A stretch of 5,907 bases of DNA from Candidatus Hydrogenedentota bacterium (lineage in GTDB: Bacteria > Hydrogenedentota > Hydrogenedentia > Hydrogenedentales > SLHB01): NCBI GenBank assembly GCA_007136375.1, contig SLHB01000276.1, forward strand, positions 1-5,907. Reading direction: 5' to 3'. Below the pieces are notes generated by a model. It was not told the origin of the DNA, did no database searches, and saw only the letters and a program-made list of their open reading frames with translations. How positions within the stretch are numbered: position 1 is the first letter of the stretch; every line of letters begins with the position of its first letter. Below are positions 1-5,907 of this stretch, piece by piece. The position numbers were made by a program, and so were the translations under genes.

Positions 1-25
1 CCACCCGGCGGGGGGAACAACTCGC

Positions 26-30
26 GGAGG
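26..30 (+). promoter_or_regulatory. Possible ribosome binding site of the ATPase gene
   Basis: GGAGG lies 14 bases before the ATG at 45. It matches the Shine-Dalgarno core well, but the spacing is longer than usual. No promoter can be recognised in the 44 bases before the gene. A short upstream reading frame, open from the window edge, ends at TGA 46-48 and overlaps this ATG as ATGA. Translational coupling to an earlier gene is therefore possible but unproven. Confidence 0.45.
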
Positions 31-44
31 TCCCGCCGCAGACC

Positions 45-794
45 ATGACACACACGGATACGCCCCGCGCCGGGAGCAGTACCCCGGCGCGGACGCCGCT
101 CTTCCACGTCGACCATCTCCGCAAGGAATACCTCATGGGCGAAATCACCGTGACGGCCTTGCGCGATGTGTGCCTGGATGTCGACCCCGGCGAATTCCTC
201 GTCATTCTCGGCCAGAGCGGTTCGGGAAAGAGCACCCTCCTTAACATCATGGGCGGCATCGACACGCCCACCGGCGGGCGCGTGTTCTTCCGCGGCGAGG
301 AACTGACCAATTACACCGAGGCGCAACTCACCCAGTTCCGCCGGGACCAAATCGGCTTCGTCTTCCAGTTTTACAATCTCATGCCCAACCTCACGGCGGA
401 GGAAAACGTGGAGATGGCCACGGAGATCTCCTGGGATCCCATGGACGCCCGGGAAGCGCTCCAACTGGTGGACCTCGACGACCGGCGCGATCACTTCCCC
501 TCCCAGCTTTCCGGCGGTCAGCAGCAGCGGGTGGCCATCGCCCGCGCCGTGGCCAAGCGGCCCGACGTGCTCATGTGCGACGAACCCACGGGCGCCCTCG
601 ACCTCGCCACGGGCAAGCTGGTCCTCGACGTCCTCGCCAACGTGAACGAACGCGTTGGAACGACGGTGATGATCATCACCCACAACGCCGCCATTGGCGG
701 GATGGGCCACCGGGTCATCACCATGGTGGACGGAACCGTCCGGGACATCACGGAGAACGAGACGCGGCTTCACGCCGGAGACATTGCGTGGTGA
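45..794 (+). CDS. ABC transporter ATP-binding protein, LolD/MacB type
   Basis: This 249-residue cytoplasmic ATPase should power the FtsX-type permease encoded next to it by binding and hydrolysing ATP as a dimer. All nucleotide-binding motifs are visible: Walker A GQSGSGKST at residues 56-64 (Lys62), Q-loop Gln108, ABC signature LSGGQQQRV at 155-163, Walker B ending in Asp179-Glu180, the D-loop GALD at 183-186, and the H-loop His213. Length and motif spacing fit LolD and the detached ATPases of MacB-like exporters. About 18 residues rich in Thr, Pro and Ser precede the conserved core, which begins near LFHVDHLRKEY. The ATG at 45 is the only reasonable start seen, but the frame stays open to the window edge, so a longer N-terminus is possible. 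The permease start follows 28 bases after the stop, which suggests co-transcription. The family is certain; the transported substrate is unknown. Confidence 0.95.
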   Translation: MTHTDTPRAGSSTPARTPLFHVDHLRKEYLMGEITVTALRDVCLDVDPGEFLVILGQSGSGKSTLLNIMGGIDTPTGGRVFFRGEELTNYTEAQLTQFRRDQIGFVFQFYNLMPNLTAEENVEMATEISWDPMDAREALQLVDLDDRRDHFPSQLSGGQQQRVAIARAVAKRPDVLMCDEPTGALDLATGKLVLDVLANVNERVGTTVMIITHNAAIGGMGHRVITMVDGTVRDITENETRLHAGDIAW

Positions 795-807
795 CGGCGG
801 GGATCGC

Positions 808-813
808 GGGGGA
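808..813 (+). promoter_or_regulatory. Ribosome binding site supporting the permease start at 823
   Basis: The purine run GGGGGA, continuing as AG, ends about 9 bases before the ATG at 823. It is only a moderate Shine-Dalgarno match. It still favours this ATG over the in-frame ATG at 694 or the in-frame TTG at 784, both of which lie within the ATPase gene. Confidence 0.5.
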
Positions 814-822
814 AGCGCCGGC

Positions 823-3195
823 ATGAGCGTGCTCAACAAGAAGCTCTTGCGCGCATTACGGCGAAACTGGGGCCAGGCCCTGGCCGTCTCGATGGTCATC
901 CTCTGCGGCACGGCCACCTACATCAGCATGGCCAGCGCCTACCACAATCTGCGCCTGACGCGGGACACCTACTACCAGCAGTACCGCTTCCCCGACTTCT
1001 TCGTCTCCGTCGAGCGCGCCCCCGCCTCGGCCGTGCTGCGGCTGGAAACCATTCCCGGCGTCCGGAGCATCCGGGGCCGCGTTACGGACGAAGCGACCAT
1101 CGACGTGCCGGGCTCGGACGATCCCCGCCTTGGCCGCCTTGTCTCCATGCCGGATCGGCGCGTTCCCGTGTTGAACGACATTCACATGGTGAGCGGCCGC
1201 TATTTCGACGAAGGGGCGCCAAACCAGACCATCGTCAATACGGACTTCGCCGAAGCGAACGATCTCGAGATCGGCGGGACGATTTCCGTGACCATCGACG
1301 GCCGGCGGCACACGCTCCGCATCATCGGGACGGCCATGTCGCCGGAATTCGTCTATATGATTCCCAGCGCGGAGAGCCTCTACCCGAATCCCGAGCGTTT
1401 CGGCGTCTTCTGGGTCCCCGAATCCTTCGTGGAAATGGCGATGGACATGCGCGGCGCCTGGAACGACATCATCGGGACCGTGGACGATCCCCGGAACCTG
1501 CGCCGTGTCCTGGATCGCATGGAAACGGAGCTCGACGGCTACGGCGTCTTCGCCACCATCAAGGCGGAGGACCAGATATCCAACAGCTTGTTGAGCGACG
1601 AGATTCAATCCCTGGAGGCCATCGTCCTCGTCTTGCCCACCATCTTCATGGGCATCGCCGCGGCCATCCTGCTGGTCCTGCTCAATCGCATGGTCCGTCA
1701 AGAGCGGACGGAGATCGGCCTGCTCAAGGCCTATGGCTACAGCAACCTGCATGTGAGCGGATACTACGTGCGCTACGCCTTGATCCTGGGCGGCGCCGGC
1801 GCGCTGGGCGGCATCGCCGTGGGCCTCTGGCTGGCCCGGGGATTGGGCCGAATCTATGTGGACTTCTTCCAGTTCCCCGTATTTGTCATGCAGGTTTATC
1901 CCGGAATTCTGGCGAACGCTATCCTGCTTAGCCTGGCTTTCGCCCTCCTCGGGGCCTTGTCCGCCGCGCGCAACGCCGCCGCTATCCAGCCCGCCGAGTC
2001 AATGCGTCCCGAGGCGCCCCGCCACGCGCACCGTACCCTGGTCGAGCGCTTTGATCTTCTCTGGCGCAATCTCTCGTTCACGTGGAAGATGATCTTCCGT
2101 AACGTGAGCCGCTACCGCCTCCGGGCGGCCTTGAACGCGGGCGGCGTCATGATCGCCACGGGCCTGCTGCTCATCGGCCTTGTGTTCATTGACTCGGTGT
2201 ATTACATGATCGATTTCCAGTTCCGCGAGGCGCAGCGGGAGGACATGCGCATCAACTTCGTCCGCGAGATGCCCCGGAGCGCGCTCCATAGCGTCGCCCG
2301 TTACGAAGGCGTGCGCCGGGCCGAGCCTATGCTCCAATACCCCTTCGAATTCACCCATGGCTGGCGCAGCCAGAACAACGCCATCTTCGGCCTCGCGCCG
2401 GACAGCCAACTCCGGCGTCTCCTTGACACGGAAGCCCGGCCCGTGCCCATCGAGGGCAGGGGCGTCATCCTCAGCGACAAACTCGCCCGGGACCTTGGCG
2501 TTTCCGCCGGAAGCACGGTGACGATACGGCCGCTCAAGGGACGGACGGAGAAGGAATACGAAGTGACCGTGCGTCAAGTGGTCCAGGAATATTTGGGCAT
2601 CACCGCGTACATGGAGCTGGACGAGTTGAGCCGGCTGCTGGGCGGCGGCTTCGCCATGAACGTGGCCCTATTGCGGGCGGATCCCGACGCGATTCCTGCC
2701 ATCGCGCGGGCCATGACGGACACCCCCGCCGTCGCCTCGGCGGACATCGCGGAGGAGAACTACGAGAACATCGCCGACACCATCGCGGAGAACATCGCAG
2801 TCACCAGCACTTTGCTCGTCATCTTCGCCGGGGTAATCGCCTTCTCGATTATCTATAACAGCACGGTCGTGTCCCTGTTAGAGCGGGAACGCGAACTTGC
2901 TTCGCTCCGGGTCCTCGGCTTCACGAAGCAAGAGGTGGGAGCCATTGTCTATCAGGAGAACTTTTTGCTAGGCGGCGTAGGGGTGCTCCTCGGCCTGCCT
3001 TTCGGGGCCTGGTCGGCGCGAACCCTTCTCGCCCTCCTCGACACGGACATGTACCGCATGCCCTACCATGCGGAGACGGCGAGTTTCATGTTGTCAGCGG
3101 GACTCATCGCCGCCTTCGTCGCCCTCGCCAACCTCGCGGTGCGCCGGCGCATTCACCGGCTGGACATGGTCGAGGTGCTGAAGTCTAGGGAGTAA
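823..3195 (+). CDS. Two-half FtsX-family ABC transporter permease
   Basis: This 790-residue inner-membrane protein is the membrane component of the exporter. I read eight membrane helices by eye, near residues 17-38, 265-287, 315-338, 360-382, 435-458, 656-678, 712-732 and 752-773. They form two copies of the MacB/FtsX layout: one helix, a large periplasmic domain (about 39-264 and 459-655), then three helices. Each half carries an FtsX domain (about 265-395 and 655-785). Each also has a charged cytoplasmic segment after its second helix (RQERTEIGLLKAYGYS; ERERELASLRVLGF) that would contact the ATPase. The frame is open back to an ATG at 694, but that lies inside the ATPase gene. The ATG at 823 gives a normal start, MSVLNKKLLRALRRNW, leading into helix one, and has a purine-rich site upstream. 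Large FtsX permeases beside LolD-type ATPases and HlyD-type adaptors are a common export family. Lipid, lipoprotein, peptide or drug substrates are all possible. Confidence 0.93.
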   Translation: MSVLNKKLLRALRRNWGQALAVSMVILCGTATYISMASAYHNLRLTRDTYYQQYRFPDFFVSVERAPASAVLRLETIPGVRSIRGRVTDEATIDVPGSDDPRLGRLVSMPDRRVPVLNDIHMVSGRYFDEGAPNQTIVNTDFAEANDLEIGGTISVTIDGRRHTLRIIGTAMSPEFVYMIPSAESLYPNPERFGVFWVPESFVEMAMDMRGAWNDIIGTVDDPRNLRRVLDRMETELDGYGVFATIKAEDQISNSLLSDEIQSLEAIVLVLPTIFMGIAAAILLVLLNRMVRQERTEIGLLKAYGYSNLHVSGYYVRYALILGGAGALGGIAVGLWLARGLGRIYVDFFQFPVFVMQVYPGILANAILLSLAFALLGALSAARNAAAIQPAESMRPEAPRHAHRTLVERFDLLWRNLSFTWKMIFRNVSRYRLRAALNAGGVMIATGLLLIGLVFIDSVYYMIDFQFREAQREDMRINFVREMPRSALHSVARYEGVRRAEPMLQYPFEFTHGWRSQNNAIFGLAPDSQLRRLLDTEARPVPIEGRGVILSDKLARDLGVSAGSTVTIRPLKGRTEKEYEVTVRQVVQEYLGITAYMELDELSRLLGGGFAMNVALLRADPDAIPAIARAMTDTPAVASADIAEENYENIADTIAENIAVTSTLLVIFAGVIAFSIIYNSTVVSLLERERELASLRVLGFTKQEVGAIVYQENFLLGGVGVLLGLPFGAWSARTLLALLDTDMYRMPYHAETASFMLSAGLIAAFVALANLAVRRRIHRLDMVEVLKSRE
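3187..3192 (+). promoter_or_regulatory. Ribosome binding site of the adaptor gene, inside the permease 3' end
   Basis: AGGGAG lies within the last permease codons, directly before that gene's TAA (3193-3195), and 7 bases before the adaptor ATG at 3200. Because the site sits where ribosomes finish the permease, adaptor translation is probably coupled to permease translation. Confidence 0.7.
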
Positions 3196-3199
3196 CAGT

Positions 3200-4525
3200 A
3201 TGACACGGCAACGGCTCATTAAAGGCGGCGTGGCCGTCCTTCTCATCGCGGCCTTCGCGCTCATGCTTCGGCCCACCCCCATTGAGGTGGAAGTGGACGA
3301 GGTCCGGCGCCAACTGGTCCGGGAATACGTCACCGAGGAAGCCGTCACCATCTTGAACAACGACTATCTGGCGACCACGCCCACGAACGCGACGGTGGAG
3401 GCCATGCCCTGGGAGATCGGCGCCTTCGTGCCCGCCGGCGAACGGCTGGTCCATCTGGACACCCACCCTCACGAGCGGGAGATGGAGCGGACGGAAGCCG
3501 CCATTGGCCAAGCCCGGGCGCGGATCACGGGCGTGGACGTGAGCAAGCCCAGGCCCGAGGAGATCGAGCGGGCGCGGTTGCGCGGCCTCGAAATGGCGGA
3601 CGCCGTCGCCATGGCGGAACGGGACGCGTCCGCCGCCGGAGCGGACCTGGCCGAAGCGGAGCGGGAGCACCGGCGCGCGGAGCGTCTGTTCGAAGAGGAC
3701 GTCATCAGCGAATCCCGCCGCGAGTCGGCGCAGCGCGTGCTGGACACGGCGGAACAACGGCACGAGCGGGCTCAACTCGCCGTCGAGTCCGCCCGAAAAG
3801 CCATGGAGTCGGCGGAGTTGGCCCATGTGCAGCTCCGCGACTCCATCGACGACAACGAGTATCTTCGGGAAGCCTACCAGTTCGAGATCGCGGCCCTGGA
3901 AGCGCAGCTCGCCGTCCTCGAACAAGACCGGCGCCGCCTTGACGCGCGCGCGCCCTTCGACGGTTACGTTCTAGAGGAGTACATCAACGAAGGCCAGCCG
4001 CTGGCGCCGGGCGCGCCTCTTGTGCTCTTCGGCGATCCGGGCAGCATCGAGATCGAAGTGGAAGTCCTGTCCGAGGAGGTCGTGCGGGTGGAGGAAGGCG
4101 CCGCCGTCGAGTTGGCGGGACGCGCCCTCCGGGGGCAGGACGCCATCGGCGAAGTGAGGCGCGTGTATCCTTCGGGATTCACAACAACGTCGCCCTTGGG
4201 CATCGAAGAACAACGCTTCATCGTACGCGTCGCCTTCGATAACGAGCCCCTGGGGCTGCGGCCGGGAACACGTATCGACGTGGACATCATCACGGCGGAG
4301 AGCCCCGGCGCCCTGGCCGTGCCCGAGCGCGCCATCTTCCGTGAAGGCGAAGGGTGGGCCATCTTCACCGTCCGCGGCGGCCGCGCCGTCCTTACATCCG
4401 TCGAGGTGGGTCTCCGCGGCGTGGAATGGGCGGAGATCTTGGACGGCCTGGACGAAGGCGATGTGATTATCACGGAGCCTTCGCCAGACCTGGAAGACGG
4501 CGTCCGGGTCCGTCCCCGGGACTGA
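3200..4525 (+). CDS. HlyD/MacA-type periplasmic adaptor (membrane fusion protein)
   Basis: This 441-residue protein should link the inner-membrane permease to an outer-membrane TolC-like channel. A short basic N-terminus is followed by one hydrophobic helix (about 8-23) with no lipobox Cys, so it is probably an uncleaved anchor. The next parts are a first lipoyl half-motif (about 58-88), a long Ala/Glu/Arg-rich alpha-hairpin (about 92-247), a second lipoyl half (about 248-282, containing APFDGYV), a beta-barrel (about 283-365) and a membrane-proximal domain (about 370-441). At the hairpin turn, Arg159, Leu163 and Ser170 reproduce the R-x3-L-x6-S spacing known from AcrA/MacA-type adaptors as the TolC-docking site. 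The segment around GVDVSKPRPEEIERAR (111-126) resembles the RPEEI region of YbhG-like adaptors and may break the first helix. The start lies 4 bases after the permease stop and has a good ribosome site. The protein is a structural adaptor, and nothing in it reveals the substrate. Confidence 0.92.
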   Translation: MTRQRLIKGGVAVLLIAAFALMLRPTPIEVEVDEVRRQLVREYVTEEAVTILNNDYLATTPTNATVEAMPWEIGAFVPAGERLVHLDTHPHEREMERTEAAIGQARARITGVDVSKPRPEEIERARLRGLEMADAVAMAERDASAAGADLAEAEREHRRAERLFEEDVISESRRESAQRVLDTAEQRHERAQLAVESARKAMESAELAHVQLRDSIDDNEYLREAYQFEIAALEAQLAVLEQDRRRLDARAPFDGYVLEEYINEGQPLAPGAPLVLFGDPGSIEIEVEVLSEEVVRVEEGAAVELAGRALRGQDAIGEVRRVYPSGFTTTSPLGIEEQRFIVRVAFDNEPLGLRPGTRIDVDIITAESPGALAVPERAIFREGEGWAIFTVRGGRAVLTSVEVGLRGVEWAEILDGLDEGDVIITEPSPDLEDGVRVRPRD

Positions 4526-4531
4526 CAGACG

Positions 4532-4586
4532 GGCGCGCCCCGCCGCCGCCCGGAAACCTGCACTCCGGGAACGGGCGGGACGCGCC
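4532..4586. terminator. Inverted repeat between convergent genes, possible bidirectional terminator
   Basis: GGCGCGCCCCGCC (4532-4544) pairs with GGCGGGACGCGCC (4574-4586), giving 12 of 13 base pairs with one C/A mismatch at 4538/4580. Inside the loop, CCCGG (4549-4553) pairs with CCGGG (4565-4569) around an 11-base loop. The structure fills most of the 67-base gap between the adaptor stop (4525) and the sulfatase stop (4593), the usual place for a shared terminator. Neither side has a T-run, so it is not a classic intrinsic terminator. It could pause polymerase, act with Rho, or protect the mRNA 3' ends. Confidence 0.45.
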
Positions 4587-4592
4587 AATCCG

Positions 4593-5873
4593 CTATGACC
4601 AGCTCCAGATTTCCGACGGTTCGTGGGCGTGTTCAATGAGCGCCTGCATGACGGCCACGACCTCAGGGTGGTCTTCCGCGAGATCGTGTTCCTCCGCGAG
4701 GTCGTCAGCCAGGTTGTACAACTCCATGGGGCCGTCGGGATTGGCGGACACGTCGTACTGGACGCCCTTCCAATCGCCCCAACGGACAGCGCGGCGGCCG
4801 CCCCGCTCGTAGAACTCCCAATAGAGGTACTTGTGGGACCGCTGCCCAGGCTCCGCCAGGAAGGCGGGAAGGTGGCTGATTCCGTCGATGCCGGCTGGGA
4901 CATCGATCCCCGCCAGTTCGCAGGCGGTGGGCATGAAGTCCCAGAAGGCGCACATGTGATCGCTGACCGTACCCGCGGGGATCTTGCCGGGCCACCGGGC
5001 GAGAAACGGAACACGGATCCCGCCTTCATACAGGTCCCGCTTCAGGCCCCGGAGTCCGCCGCCGCTATTGAAGAACTCGGGATCATGGCCGCCCTCTTCA
5101 TGAGGCCCGTTGTCGCTGGTAAACATGATGATGGTGTTGTCATCGAGACCCAACTCGTTCAACAACGCCATAATCCGGCCCACGTCCTCGTCGAGCTTCG
5201 TCATCATGCCCGCGAATCCCGCCACGGGATTGGGAACCTCCGTGCCCGCGTATTGGCCGGTCACGTCCTCGAACTCCGGGAACTGCTCCCGGAAGGGTTG
5301 ATGATACTCCTCGGGGACTTGCATCGCGGCGTGGGGAATCAACGTCGGGACAAAGAGGAAGAAGGGTTGATCCTGCACTTCCCGGACCCACTCCAAGGTC
5401 TTGTCCATGATGAGATCGTGGGCGTAGGTCTCGCCGTCAAGCTCGATCTGTTCGTCATCGTCGAAGAGCCAGGTGGGATAGTAGGTGTGGGCGTTCCGCT
5501 GGCAATTGTACCCATAGAATCGGTCGAAACCCTGACGCAGCGGCTCGCCCTCGGAGCCGGGATAGCCGAGCCCCCACTTGCCGAAGGCCCCCGTGGCATA
5601 GCCTGCCTGGCCGAACATCTGGGGCATCGTCGCCTCGCTGGGGGGCAGTGCGATGCTGTTGCAGGCGACCCCGGTGGCGATGGTGTAGCGCCCCGTGATA
5701 AAGGACGCCCGCGCCGGAACGCACACGCCGTTGCAGGTGTAGGCATGGTCGAACGCCGTCCCCTCGGCGGCCAGCCGGTCCAAGTGGGGCGTCTGGACCA
5801 CGGGATGGCCGTTGAAGCCGAGGTGGCGGAACACGTGCTCGTCGTTCTGGATGATGAGGACATTCGGGGGCAT
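4593..5873 (-). CDS. Type I formylglycine-dependent sulfatase (arylsulfatase family)
   Basis: This 426-residue hydrolase should cleave sulfate esters. Cys51 in C-V-P-A-R (51-55), followed by Thr60-Gly61, is the signature at which Cys is converted to formylglycine by FGE or an anaerobic radical-SAM maturase; neither enzyme is in the window. Other active-site matches are Asp11 with Glu12 (usually Asp-Asp) and Asp254-Asn255 (TSDNG) for the metal, Lys99 in GKWGLG, His181 in IPHAAM, and Lys278 followed by YEGGIRVPF. Position 101 is Gly where the common motif GKWHLG has His. The protein is slightly short for the family, and no signal peptide follows the chosen start, so it may be cytoplasmic. The frame remains open upstream to the window edge, but no alternative start codon is visible there and a GGAG lies 6 bases before this ATG. 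The gene converges on the exporter operon and is probably unrelated to it. The substrate, whether a sulfated polysaccharide, aryl sulfate or other ester, cannot be told. Confidence 0.94.
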   Translation of the reverse strand: MPPNVLIIQNDEHVFRHLGFNGHPVVQTPHLDRLAAEGTAFDHAYTCNGVCVPARASFITGRYTIATGVACNSIALPPSEATMPQMFGQAGYATGAFGKWGLGYPGSEGEPLRQGFDRFYGYNCQRNAHTYYPTWLFDDDEQIELDGETYAHDLIMDKTLEWVREVQDQPFFLFVPTLIPHAAMQVPEEYHQPFREQFPEFEDVTGQYAGTEVPNPVAGFAGMMTKLDEDVGRIMALLNELGLDDNTIIMFTSDNGPHEEGGHDPEFFNSGGGLRGLKRDLYEGGIRVPFLARWPGKIPAGTVSDHMCAFWDFMPTACELAGIDVPAGIDGISHLPAFLAEPGQRSHKYLYWEFYERGGRRAVRWGDWKGVQYDVSANPDGPMELYNLADDLAEEHDLAEDHPEVVAVMQALIEHAHEPSEIWSWS

Positions 5874-5879
5874 GGCGGA

Positions 5880-5883
5880 CTCC
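5880..5883 (-). promoter_or_regulatory. Ribosome binding site of the sulfatase gene
   Basis: Read on the - strand, GGAG lies 6 bases before the ATG at 5873-5871, which is normal spacing and supports this start. The promoter region is cut off by the window end at 5907. Confidence 0.6.
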
Positions 5884-5907
5884 GAAAGGAAGGGAACGTC
5901 CGGCCTC

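Noticed and set aside
694..822. A 43-codon upstream extension of the permease frame, starting at ATG 694 within the ATPase gene
   Set aside because: The extra residues are Arg/Thr/Gly-rich out-of-frame translation of the ATPase gene. The ATG at 823 gives the expected N-terminus leading into the first membrane helix.
856..1752. Long antisense open frame (298 codons) opposite the permease
   Set aside because: It is a shadow of the GC-rich permease codons, rich in His, Asp, Gly and Ala, and shows no recognisable domain.
3185..3925. Antisense open frame of 246 codons opposite the adaptor
   Set aside because: It is the reverse reading of the Glu/Ala/Arg-rich hairpin, with no matching domain and no credible ribosome site.
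4354..4812. Plus-strand open frame spanning the adaptor end and the intergenic gap
   Set aside because: The translation is Arg/Gly/Pro-rich noise and overlaps both real genes.
3971..5029. Antisense open frame of 352 codons crossing the adaptor, the intergenic hairpin and the sulfatase C-terminal region
   Set aside because: It overlaps two well-supported genes in other frames and its translation is low-complexity with no recognisable fold.
45..5873. A functional unit linking the exporter and the sulfatase
   Set aside because: The sulfatase is convergent with the operon, shares no promoter, and nothing ties its substrate to export. Adjacency alone is not enough.
1..5907. Search for tRNA or rRNA genes, CRISPR arrays, insertion-sequence ends, tandem repeats and frameshifted genes
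   Set aside because: None were seen. The four genes are intact and fill almost all of the window.

Overview
The window is a GC-rich, densely coded stretch of bacterial DNA with four complete protein genes. Three lie in tandem on the + strand (45-4525), and the fourth converges on them from the - strand (4593-5873). No RNA genes, CRISPR arrays, insertion sequences or other mobile elements are visible, and no stretch over 300 bases lacks a gene. The inner-membrane permease, the long periplasmic adaptor and its TolC-docking motif point to a Gram-negative (diderm) bacterium. A Cys-type sulfatase at high GC would fit sulfatase-rich environmental phyla such as Planctomycetota, Lentisphaerota/Verrucomicrobiota or Hydrogenedentota. 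That placement is an inference from gene content only and is weak.

The + strand genes form a compact probable operon: an ABC ATPase of the LolD/MacB type (45-794), a large FtsX-family permease with two fused halves (823-3195), and an HlyD/MacA-type membrane fusion protein (3200-4525). The gaps are 28 and 4 bases. Together they look like a MacAB-TolC-style exporter. The ATPase drives the permease from the cytoplasm, and the adaptor bridges the periplasm to an outer-membrane channel. No TolC-like channel gene is in the window; it may lie upstream of position 1 or elsewhere. The substrate cannot be read from the sequence.

The - strand gene is a type I (formylglycine) sulfatase with its C-x-P-x-R maturation site and most active-site residues. 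It has a Gly where the usual GKWHLG motif has His, and no signal peptide follows the chosen start. The 67-base gap between the converging genes holds a long GC-rich inverted repeat that could act as a shared, bidirectional terminator.

The gene set is recognisable and I see no convincing undescribed system. The points most worth checking are the asymmetric fused permease, the adaptor's exact R-x3-L-x6-S tip motif on a long hairpin, the sulfatase variants, and the hairpin between the converging genes.
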